Shown: piece by piece, positions 19,691 through 31,000 of the stretch
Position numbering within the stretch: position 1 is the first letter of the stretch
How the letters are laid out: each line of letters starts with the position of its first letter
NCBI GenBank assembly: GCA_949361645.1
Contig: OX442436.1
Span: forward strand, 6,798,862 to 6,862,861
From: Spongilla lacustris
Lineage: Eukaryota > Porifera > Demospongiae > Spongillida > Spongillidae
Length of the DNA: 64,000 nucleotides
Reading direction: 5' to 3'
Program-made: the position numbers and the translations under genes
The notes under the pieces: model-generated
Seen by the model: the letters and a program-made list of their open reading frames with translations, nothing else
The model's database searches: none
What the model was told of the DNA's origin: nothing

Positions 19691-22184
19691 ATGGCCTCAG
19701 AGAAGCACCAACTGGGTGTCAAAGGTACGTCTGATACAAATATGGCGTGTCTGTACGAGCTTGGCTTGCAGTGATGAGGCTTACGAAGCCCACTTTGATG
19801 ACGTCAGTACCAGTGATGGGGGAACCCTGGGATATGCTTGGTTAGCGGAGATTGCACACCCCCGTGCACTAGCTGCACTTACCTCAGTGCTTGCTGTTAG
19901 GGAAGTTGTTGGAGGAGGAAAGTGCTAGAGATGTCTGCAGTACGAGAAATTTGCCGTGGTTTTCTGTGGGCGAGACGCTGACCCTCCCGCAGAACTTCGG
20001 GTAAGTGGCACGCACGGATCGTTATGCGCCTAACTGATTGTGGCTCTGAAGGACCATATTCCTCGGAGAGACTTTCAACGGTTTTGTAACTTTTTTGAAC
20101 GAAAGCCAAGAGGTTTTGAAAGATGTGGTGATGAAAGTAAGCTAACACACCTTGACAGCCAACCACCCAACCACCCGCCAATATTTCAGGTAGAGCTGCT
20201 CACTCCTACAAACAGGGTGAGCTTGTTTGACAAGACTATTCCCCACATGGACCCAGAAGCCTTTGAGGACAGACTGGTAAATTATGAAGTAAAGGAGCTC
20301 GGAGATCACAGGTATATGAATATGGCCTGGGGACCATAGGTACATGGGTACCACAGATACATGGGTGTAGCCTGGGGACCACACGTACATGTGTGTGGCC
20401 TGGGGACCACAGGTACATGGTTGTGGCCTGGGGACCATGGGTACATGGGGCAGGGTGTGAGGTAGATGGGTGTGGTCTGGAACCACAGGTACATGGCTAG
20501 GGGTGTGGCCTTTACACCATAAATTTCTCCTTCACCAGTCTTGCCTGCACAGCTGCTTACACTGTACAGGGTGCAAATGGGCTGGAACTGGTGTTGAAGA
20601 GGATCTTCAAATTTACTGTTTGTTACTAGGGCAACGTGACCTTACCTTCTATTAGTATGTTCTATGTACAGGTATCCAAACCTCTTGACGTGAAGACAAA
20701 ATTTGTGAGCCATAAGATAACATTACATGCTTAATTCAACATCTCTGTTCAGGGTAGTGACCATGGCAACATACTTCTGGAAGTACAGATCCAGAACAGC
20801 ATGCCTCACTCAATGCACTTGGATGTTGTGACCTTTGACCCTGCTGCTGGCTTATCTGTTACCAACTGTAACACAATACAGTCACATGATAAGTAAGTCA
20901 GGGGGTGTGACCAGTCACATGATAAGTAAGTCAGGTGGTGTGACCAATCACTAGTTGGGCGTAGCCCGACCTTCGCGTATTGGCGGAAGGTCTGGTATCA
21001 ACTATACCTGGATTTGTACCCATCTGATAGCGTATGTGGGCTATATGTGATAATAGTCCACATACGCTATCAGATGGGTACAAATCCAGGTACATGTATA
21101 GGCTTGATACCCGACCGTCCGCCAATACGCGAAGGTCGGGCCACGCCCAACTAACCAATCACATGATAAGTATGTCAGATGGTGCTGACATGTGGTATAT
21201 TGTACAGGGCAGAGCTATCCCTCTTTGGAGAGGACAGCACTCTGGCACCTCGTGCCACAAGACAGTACCTCTACAGCATTAGTATGCCCTCAGCAATGCA
21301 GGCTTCACACCCCCCGGGCAAGGTACAGGCACGTATAGCCTTAGTACATCCATGTTATGTAGCCATGGTTACTACCAGCCCAAGACCGTGGGGAAGATGG
21401 AGATTGTATGGAAGACAAAGTTGGGAGAGAAGGGGCGTATACAAACAGGACAACTCAAGACAACAGTATGTGATTCCTGGTTATTGCATGATGTCATTCT
21501 GTGTTGTTAGGTACCACCACCCTTGGAGCTGACAGTCACTGTTCTGAAGTGCCCAGGGAGAGTGAACATCGAAGAAGCCTTCTCTGTACCTTTGCTTATC
21601 ACCAACAACAGGTCAGCACAAACATGTGGTCTTTCATGAGCTGGTCACAATGGCTTGCACTTAGCGCATGCACTATGCGTATCAAAACAGTACTGGAGCA
21701 AGTAGTAGGAGGTGGGGTTGTGTGGAGCGGAGTTAGTGGAAAGGTTAGCCCCTCCCATTTGTAGTTTAGCCCCTCCTATTTGTCTTACTGTGCTCAACTG
21801 GTTCTCCCCTTTAAGATACATGATGAATTGGCTTCCAAACAATCTATGCACATCACTTTGACAGCTCTAGCAGTGCTTCCTGGCATTCAGGTAGGAATCT
21901 GTCCCCAACCCAAATCCATCTGGAAGTCCCCTCCCCTCAATCTATTTTGAATGTCCCTACCCCCCCCCCCCCCCCCCCCCCCCCTTGGACCCTGTCACGT
22001 TACACCTATCTCCCATCAATGGTGTGGGTAGCTTGCTCCTCTCTAACCCTCACAGACCTTTCCACCTCTCAGTCTAGTGGATATGCTGGCCAATCAGAAA
22101 CGTTATACATTCAATGACATTGGGCAGGTGTTTGTGGAACACCTCCACACACCGCCCGTTGCTACAGAACATAGGACACAATAA
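19691..22184 (+). CDS. TRAPPC13: Trafficking protein particle complex subunit 13, 14 exons
   Basis: Exons: 19691-19724, 19772-19840, 19901-20000, 20052-20136, 20190-20311, 20539-20617, 20672-20704, 20753-20892, 21208-21322, 21379-21465, 21511-21611, 21665-21743, 21816-21890, 22056-22184; 415 residues (human 417). Landmarks: VMRLTKPTLMTSVPV; GETLTLPQNFG; IFLGETFNGFVTFLNESQEV; VSKPLDVKTKF; VQIQNSMPHSM; RATRQYLYSI; GKMEIVWKTKLGEKGRIQT; NIEEAFSVPLLITNN. TRAPPC13 is a metazoan subunit of TRAPPIII, a Rab-activating complex in ER-to-Golgi traffic and autophagy. Intron 5 has a diverged ~30-bp repeat, intron 8 a palindromic transposon and intron 13 a 24-base C run. An AATAAA (22180-22185) overlaps the stop codon. 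Confidence 0.93.
20315..20505. repeat. Diverged ~30-bp tandem repeat in TRAPPC13 intron 5
   Basis: Five to six imperfect copies containing GGCCTGGGGACCACAGGTAC. Each carries a potential CAGGTA donor resembling the true one at 20311 (CACAG|GTATAT). Confidence 0.8.
20952..21153. mobile_element. 202-bp palindromic MITE in TRAPPC13 intron 8
   Basis: Ends TAGTTGGGCGTAGCCCGACC and GGTCGGGCCACGCCCAACTA are inverted copies, and the match continues inward (GGATTTGTACCCATCTGATA mirrored by TATCAGATGGGTACAAATCC) to a centre near 21050. It is flanked by a perfect 9-bp direct repeat ACCAATCAC (20943-20951 and 21154-21162). A 9-bp duplication suits the Mutator group; the family was not identified. Confidence 0.87.
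21961..21984. repeat. C homopolymer in TRAPPC13 intron 13
   Basis: Twenty-four consecutive C. Confidence 0.9.
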
Positions 22185-22277
22185 AAAATGACATTGTTGT
22201 ATGTTCGTGTGGTGACACAGGGTGTGGTATATATATAGATACGCTTGTGACAGGGGACCGTGTGGGTGGGTGGGTAC

Positions 22278-22907
22278 TTATGCCTGTGCCTTGCCTTCCA
22301 CCTCAACGTCATGCACAGACACAAAATGGCCATATGCTTGTGAGATAACAAACTTCAGGTGCTTAAGAGTAAGCGCATTTTCCAGCTGTGGACGACATAT
22401 CTTCGTACACCAAGATCTACTACACCAAGGGTTAATAATTTCTAACCTTGAAAGTCTCGCATTGAAGCTGCCCATCATTCAAGTCTGCAATTGGTCCATG
22501 GTTAACGATCTCCATGCAACGACCCTCTCACCTTTAACAATCACTAACTGGAACTTGCCCAAATGGTCATCGTCACTGCTCGCCTCGATCTGAAGTCGAC
22601 GCACTGTTCGGATATTAATGTGCAAACCCTAATCTATACCGTGGCTTGGTTGATACAAACACACCTCCAGTGCTTTTGATATTAATTTCTTTCGTAATTA
22701 TTTTTCTCGCGAATGTGACGATAAACTCTTGAGGGAATAGACCAGTGGTTACCCAGAAAGTATCCGGATTGCTGCAAGGCGCATGGTACTCGTTAATCCT
22801 CGAAAGTGAAGTTGTGAAAGAACTTGCCGATCGAGAATGCAGTCCGGTGGGTGTCTGCTATCATTAGAGGTAGCAAAAGATATACGCGCTTCATTAGTCA
22901 TTTCCAT
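22278..22907 (-). CDS. IFT25: Intraflagellar transport protein 25 (HSPB11), 5 exons
   Basis: Exons in coding order: 22907-22828, 22771-22665, 22603-22532, 22484-22447, 22385-22278; 134 residues (human 144). Landmarks: ISFATSNDSRHPPDCILD then NPDTFWVTTGLFPQEFIVTF (human SSDEKHPPENIIDGNPETFW and TTGMFPQEFI), LNDGQLQCETF and LKFVISQAYGHFVSVH (human HTEGQLQNEE and FIIVSAFDHFASVH). IFT25 is a galactose-binding-like beta-sandwich subunit of IFT-B, paired with IFT27 and needed for cargo exit from cilia. Intron 1 uses a GC donor (CG|GCAAGT at 22828/22827), the only join giving the conserved D-x-NP. The 3' end is 93 bp from the TRAPPC13 stop codon, and the start is 119 bp from USP24. Confidence 0.9.
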
Positions 22908-23026
22908 TTATAACCCACTTCCCTGATCACGCGATAAGGGCAGGCAATTATACGCAAGACGAAAAAAAAAATTGTTATTTTGGTATTACAAGCTGCATCG
23001 GTGTGCAGTTCGCTAGTCACTCTACC
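22908..23026. promoter_or_regulatory. Shared bidirectional promoter, IFT25 / USP24
   Basis: 119 bp between divergent start codons, including an A run of about ten (22961-22970). I looked for a ciliary X-box-like site for IFT25 and saw no convincing one. Confidence 0.55.
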
Positions 23027-26000
23027 ATGAGTGATCACGATGCTGTCCAGAAGTGTCGGGACATGGGCATACATTGTTCCGAGGATGAGATTCGCAATGC
23101 TCTGACGCAATGCGATGGTAAGCTGGAAGACGCCATAGCCCTCCTAGTGGCCGATAGTCCTCAGCGGGATTCATCCTTTCTTGGTGACTACAACATCATC
23201 TCCAGCAAGCCTTTTCACGAACACGAGGATTCGTACGACCGAGACGTGGACATGAGGGACACAGAGACGCATCCAGGCTCCGGAGCGGAGTCTGATAAAG
23301 ACTCGACTACTGTGAGCTATTCGGTGGAGAACCTGAGGGACATGGAAGGAGAGGGAGAGGGAGAGGAGGGGAGAGAGAGAGGCGAGGACATGTCCGATAT
23401 CCCGCCACGCCCAGAAGGCCCGCCTCCTCGTTACGAAGACATTGTGAATGATGAGGGTGTGGAGGAGGAGCCTTCATCACCACCGGAAATGGAGGATGGT
23501 GGTATGGCTCCAGCTGAGAAAGAAAGAGACAATGGGATTGTACCTGCTCCCCAATCTGCTTTATCTAGTGCCCAGGCCATCCTGCCTGGTCCCTACATCT
23601 CTCGAGCTGAGTTTCCACTCACACACTTCTATGAGTTAGAGAGCCGGGTGCATACTGAACAGTGGTCCATTCCTTACAAACGTGATGAATCCTTGGGTGT
23701 GTGCATGTTGGCGACCATAAAGATGATCCGCGAAGGTAAGGGCAAGGGGGAGGAGAGGAGGAGGAGGGGATGAAGGTAAGGGAGAGAGAGGAGGAGGGGG
23801 TGAAGGTAAGGGAGAGGGAGGAGGAGGGATGAAGGTAAGGGAGAGGGAGGAGGAGGGGGTGAAGGTAAGGGAGAGGGAGGAGGAGGGGGTGAAGGTAAGG
23901 GAGAGGAAGGAGGAGGGGGTGAAGGTAAGGGAGAGGAAGGAGGAGGGGGTGAAGGTAAGGGAAAGGGAGGAGGGGTGAAGGTAAGGGAGAGGGAGTAGGT
24001 GAAGGTTGTAAGGGAGAGGGAGTAGGAGGGGGTGAAGTTGGAGCATTGGAGTTACACATTGTGCACTGACTGATTCAGGCCCAGGAGTTGCAGAAGCGGA
24101 TGAGAACTGTCGTAAGTTCCTACTGAAGACCATGCCAGATGCGTTCAATAAGGTGGGTGTGGCATGTTGCACTTAGTTATTGAGTGGGTGTGGTCTGCAG
24201 GTTCTGACTCACGAGGCAGTCCTGAGGTGGGATGTCACCATCTTGGATGGGATTTCAAACATGTGCAAGATTGCACTGGAGCTGATAGCAGAGCGGCTTA
24301 AACAGCCCCCAATACCAGTGTACCTGCTGGACCTGTTGGCTGTGGTGAGCTTATTATTGAAGATATGGGCAAAAAAGTCGCAAATATTTTTTCTCAGTGA
24401 CGTCATTCTTTGCATGCAACTCAGTAAAATAAAAACTCTAGTTTACTGATAGTTTACTGAAATTCACATGTTGCTTAGTGTATGTTGGCCCTAAGCATCA
24501 TCCATTGGACCAGGGAAGATAGTGTACATACAACACAAAGGATAACATATAAGAGTCCTCAGAAATCAAGTATAGTACACAGCATCCACAATAATACTAT
24601 TTACATGTAGTAACTTTGCCAGACATTATAACCACTGTATAGCCACTGTATAGCCACTGTATAACCACTGTATAGCCACTGTATAGCCACTGTATAACCA
24701 CTGTATAGCCACTGTATAGCCACTGTATAACCACTGTATAACCACTGTATAGCCACTGTATAGCCACTGTATAACCACTGTATAGCCACTGTATAACCAT
24801 TGTATAACCACTGTATAGCTATTATACTGTATGTAGTTGTATTTATTAGTGAGATTTGCATCCCAATTTGATTTGGTAACATGTTATCTATGGGTGTGTC
24901 CCCTCCTCTTAACACCAGCCCCTCCCCTTAACACCAGCCCGTCCTCTTTACACCAGCCCTGCCCCTCCCCTTAACACCAGCCCGTTCTCTTTACACCAGC
25001 CCTGCCCCTCCCCTTAACACCAGCCCCTCCCCTTAACACCAGCCCGGCCCCTCCCCTTAACACCAGCCCTGCCCCTCCCCTTAACACCAGCCCAGCCCCT
25101 CCCCTTAACACCAGCCCAGCCCCTCCCCTTAACACCAGCCCTGCCCCTCCCCTTAACACCAGCCCTGCCCCTCCCCTTAACACCAGCCCTGCCCCTCCCC
25201 TTAACACCAGCCCCTCCTCTTTACACCAGCCTTTATTTCATTGCTTAGATTTTGAACAGTGACACTAACTTTCACAACAAGCTGCGGAACAGAAAGGCTG
25301 AAATGCCCAAGGGGGTGAATGTCTTTGCACAGATGCCAAGTTATCAGACGCAGAAGGTATGAATATGTACAAGAATATTTAGATTGGACTATTCTGTGTG
25401 CTTAATTAGGATCCCAAAGGCTGTCTGGTGGACATGATGAACACTGTGAGAGATGCTTAAGGTTATTGATTGTGGTTAATTAATAATACTGTCAACGTCT
25501 GTAGTTTGCTCAACACAAGGGGGTAGAAGCTATCAGGGATATCATCCTCAATACTGCTGATATCAAGCTTAAGGTAAGGCCTGCCCACCTCTATATGCTG
25601 CCCACCTCTATATGCTGCCCACCTCTATATGGTGCCCACATCTATATGCTGCCCACCTCTATATGGTGCCCACCTCTATATGCTGCCCACCTCTATATGC
25701 TGCCCACCTCTATATGGTGCCCACCTCTATATGCTGCCCACCTCTATATGGTGCCCACGTCTATATGCTGCCCACCTCTATATGCTGCCCACCTCTATAT
25801 GCTGCCCACCTCTATATGGTGCCCACCTCTATATGCTGCCCACCTCTATATGGTGCCCACCTCTATATGGTGCCCACCTCTATATGCTGCCCACCTCTAT
25901 ATGGTGCCCACGTCTATATGCTGCCCACCTCTATATGCTGCCCACCTCTATATGCTGCCCACCTCTATATGGTGCCCACCTCTATATGCTGCCCACCTCT

Positions 26001-27987
26001 ATATGGTGCCCACCTCTATATGCTGCCCACCTCTATATGGTGCCCACCTCTATATGGTGCCCACCTCTATATGGTCCCCACCTCTATATGGTGCCCACCT
26101 CTATATGGTGCCCACCTCTATATGCTGCCCTTTGCTTCCCCCTCACAGGAGTTGACAGCTTTGTTCACGCCTCTGAGCTTGTGTGAAGACTACATCAGTC
26201 CGACATACCTCAAGAGCGAATTTCACAAATGTATATCACGAGCCATCAAGTTTGTGAGGGATCTTAGCACAGAGAGTCTGAAGGAGAAGGATGTCGGTTG
26301 TGTGTCTGACCTTCTGAGGTCTGTGAAGTGCTTGTTGGTACGCTCCTCCTCCTGGGACCTGGTGTCCACTGTGGACACCCTACGTCTTGAGGTCACTGCT
26401 AGAATGATCAACATTCCTCACTTCAACGCTAAAATGAATGCCCTTAAAGAGGTTTGTTGTCAGGGGGTGGAGCAATCAAGTGTGTCCTGTTGTAGTCTCA
26501 GAAAGGCTATGGTGAACAAAAATAGCAAGAGGTGATGACATCATGGGTATTGTTCTTAAAATAGATGTGTGTCTGGTATTGTTGGCTACCAAATACTAAA
26601 ATCTCTTGTTGCTACAGCTCATCTTTCCTATCCGTCAGATTTATGTAGCTCTTTAACCCTAACTCTTAGCACTAACCATTAATCCTAACTCTTAGCACTA
26701 ACCATTAATCCTAACTCTTAGCACTAACCATTAATCCTAACTCTTAGCACTAACCATTAATCCTAACTTTTAGCACTAACCACTGGCACTAACCATTAAC
26801 CCTAACTTTTAGCACTAACCACTGGCACTAACCATTAATCCTAACTTTTAGCACTAACCACTGGCACTAACCATTAACCCTAACTTTTAGCAATAACCAC
26901 TGGCACTAACCATTAACCCTAACTTTTAGCACTAACCATTAACCCTAACTTTTAGCAATAACCACTGGCACTAACTATTAACCCTAACTTTTAGCACTAA
27001 CCACTGGCACTAACCATTAACCCTAACTCTTAGCACTAACCACTGGCACTAACCATTAACCCTAACTTTTAGCAATAACCACTGGCACTAACTATTAACC
27101 CTAACTTTTAGCACTAACCACTGTCACTAACCATTAACCCTAACTCTTAGCACTAACCATAACTTTTAGCAATAACCACTGGCACTAACCATTAACCCTA
27201 ACTTTTAGCAATAACCACTGGCACTAACTATTAACCCTAACTTTTAGCACTTAACCACTGGCACTAACCATTAACCCTAACTCTTAGCACTAACCACTGG
27301 CACTAACCATTAACCCTAACTTTTAGCAATAACCACTGGCACTAACCATTAACCCTAACTCTTAGCACTAACCATCGACCCTAACTTTTAACACTAACCT
27401 TTGACCCGAACCGTTAGCCTAACCTTGACCCTAACTTTTAGCACCAACCATTGAGCCTAACTTTTAGCACTAACCTTTGACCCTAACTTTTAGGTTGTTC
27501 GGCTGACAGAGGAACCTTTTCAAGCTGCCACTAGAGGTGTTAAGAGTCCTATCACAGCTGACAAAGTAGTGGAGTGGCTTGTCACCAACAAAATCCTTTC
27601 TATTGCCTTGGGAGGTGAGAAAGATGCTCTGCACATGTACTGCATCCTCATTGCCTTCCCCTCACCACCCTTCACCACCACACCACTCCCACCATACCAC
27701 CTTCCCCTCCACCCACTACCTCCATCACCACCCCTGACTGCTCTCCCTCACCACCTCACCATTCTCATTCTTCCTATCCGGACAGGTAATCTCCATCAGA
27801 CCCAGTACTGTGACAAGATCAAGTCACTTGTGGAGTTCCTAGGAACAAAACTGACCATTGAAGAATTAGAAGGCATCTGGGAGATGCAAGTGAGTGGTGT
27901 GGGCGTGGTGTGGGCGTGGTGTGGGAGTGTTTTTTGTAAGTTCAAGTGACTGTGTGTAACTGTGTGTGACTGTATGTGTGTGTGTGT

Positions 27988-28037
<50 letters not shown>

Positions 28038-31000
28038 GCTGATAAGAACCCAGTACAAGTTGAGAACGTTCATGGGATACTAGCGGCAGCTGCCTCACGT
28101 TTTCCACCCACGCTGTTGGACCACCTCTTCCAACTCATCCAGAAGGTAAGAGGATTGGCACACCTATTTGGAGCACACCACTGTATCTGGGCTGCTCCGC
28201 TTAGAGCTGGGAGACAGCATCAGATCGTTACAGAGAAAAGCTGATTGATCTGATTGGTAAGATAGGCAAGGATGATCGCCAGGGAAAGACTGCATCTAAG
28301 GTTAGTGGCTGGACTGAGTGCTATGGCCACCTGATCACCCCTACATACTATGGCCACCTGATCACCCCCACATGCTATGACCACCTGATCACCCTTACAT
28401 GCTATGAACACCTGATCACCCCTACATACTATGGCCACCTGATCACCCCCACATGCTATGACCACCTGATCACCCTTACATGCTATGAACACCTGATCAC
28501 CCCCACATGCTATGGCCACCTGATCACCCCCACATGCTATGGCCACCTGATCACCCCCACATGCTATGAACACCTGATCACCCCCACATGCTATGGCCAC
28601 CTGATCACCCTCACATGCTATGACCACCTGATCACCCACACATGCTATGACCACCTGATCACCCCACGTGCTATGACCACCTGATCACGCCTACACCCCT
28701 TCAGATCTTGGAGCTGCTCTGGAACTTGGCCCACCTTCCCCAGTCCTCCAAAGTGATGGTGGAGCTAGCCTTGGATGCACATGCCTCCATCCTGATAGAC
28801 TCCTCCCACACCAAGGAAGCAGAGAAGAGAAACTACATAGCCAAATGTGTTGAAGACATCAGGAAAGTAAGCATGGGAGGTGGGAGGAGGGAGGTGGGAG
28901 TAGGTTAGAGAAGGTAACATGGCTAACAAGGTCCCGTAGGGGGCCTAACAAGGTCACGTAGGGGGTCTTGTATGGTTTGAGTGAATTTGGTTGTAATGAG
29001 AGGTGTGGCCTTCGTTTCTCCCAGGCTACCTGGGTGGTATCAGCCTTCCAGCAGCTCCACAAGTACACCAAAGGGTTCTACAGGGCCGGCTACACACAGA
29101 AGGACCAGGTAGCCTCCTTCTCCTCCCTCCTGTCCCCTCCTCCTCCTTCCCTCCTCAGTGGTGTCTTATGCATGAGGTCATGACTTTCATTATAGCATCA
29201 AGTTGCTGAGCTTCAGAAACAATATGAACTTCTACGTTTGACTGGTGTCAGCCTAAATAAGTGAAGTTATTCACTAATGTTGCCCACCTGTCATTAGTGC
29301 TTTCTTAATTGTCTCCTCCCCTCCTTCTCTCACCTCCCTTCTCCCTCCTCCTCTCCCTCCTCCTCTCCCTCCTCCTCTCCCTCCTCCTCTCACCTCCCTT
29401 CTCCCTCCCTTCTCCCCCCCTCACCTCCTAGATGCCATAGTAACGCATTGCAGTTTTGCAGGGAAAGAAACATTGAACTAAGTATGACAGCATGACAGCC
29501 ATTTGTTATTAAAATTATTGAACTGTGTGTGTTTGTAGCTGGAGAAGTCATCACTGATGGAAGATACTCACATTATGAGGTTAGTATCATCCTGTTGTTG
29601 ATCACAGAGGGTCATTGATGCTTCATCCCTTCCTTCGCTCCCATCTCCACCCCTCCACTCCCATCTACACCCCTCCACTCTCATCTACACCCCTCCACTC
29701 CCATCTACACCCCTCCACTCCCATCTCCACCCCTCCACTCCCATCTCCACCCCTCCACTCCCATCTACACCCCTCCACTCCCATCTACACCCCTCCACTC
29801 CCATCTACACCCCTCCACTCCCCCCCACCCTTAGTGCATAGACATCCACCTAAGGTTCATAGCCTTTTTGCTCAAAGAGGGGGCTCTTTACATGCCTCTC
29901 AAGAGGGCCTTTGAGGTGTGGGATACTTTGGTTGCTAATCCACACGCTTGCGAGGCTGACAGAAGGGTAAGACTGGGGAGGAGATTGTAATGTTGTCTAT
30001 GAAGGGTGCCTATTGCTGCAGCTTGGCTTCAAGTGGTTTGATGAAGGTTTGGCGGACATGGAACCAGAGACTCAGTCAAGCATGTTCACCACACGTGTGT
30101 TGAAGGTGGACCCTGCTTTGCTGGATGCTGCGGGCTACCAGTGTTTAAGGCACTTGTTTGAGATAATAAACCTCAATGAAAAGAAGCTTCGGAAGACTGC
30201 CATGGCGATGAGCAATATGGTACAGTTGATTTAGGGATAGAGGCATAGGGAGGGCATAGTAGGAAGTGACATCGTAGGAAAGGGGAGATGGTATGATAGG
30301 AAAGGGGGTGTGGTAAGAAGGTGTTATGAGCTGACTTGTGCTTTTATCCAGGTTGTAGACAACCCAGAGCTAACTGGTATTGAGTACTTGTGGAGGGTAA
30401 GCCGGCCATGACTGCATGGGCCTCTGTAATACTGTTGCCATGGACAACAGGCTGCCCTAGAAGTGCGGGACCCAAGGATTGCAGATGAGCTGATCACGAA
30501 TATACTTCAGATCAGCTACCAGGCTCAGAACACTAAGCTGAAGAAGGACCTTACCATTTTACACCACAGATTTATAGACGAATGCTTTCACCGTCTAGAT
30601 GAGTTGCTTGATCCTAACTATGGCTTGCCGCGCGGAGGTACTGCACAGGCTGGGGACCCGTGAGTGAGGGAGGGCAGAGCAGCTCTGGTGATGTTAGTAG
30701 TAACCGCATGTTGCAGGGCTCGTGCGCAGGCCATTGAGCGATTGTTGCTCCTATTGCAACGTTACGTCAGGATGGTAGAAGAGTCACACAGCTTTGCTCG
30801 ACAGTTCCCTCCTCATGGCGCCAGTTTCCATGGTCACCCCCTGACTCTAATTGTCTCTCTTGATCAGCCTAAACAAGAATTCAAACTTAGTGTGAGCTAT
30901 ATTTAATTAAACCATTTCACCATACCATACCTATTATGCCACTTAACCCTCCACCTCCTACAATTACACTTAACCCTCCACCTCCCACTATCACACTTAA

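Noticed and set aside
23619..24172. Minus-strand Pro/Ser/Leu-rich frames
   Set aside because: Antisense of the USP24 intron 1 minisatellite.
24895..25235. Gly/Leu/Arg-rich minus-strand frame
   Set aside because: Translation of the 24-bp minisatellite.
25595..26155. Three overlapping plus-strand frames of about 185 codons
   Set aside because: Products of the 17-bp minisatellite in all three frames. Only the part after 26149 is real (USP24 exon 7).
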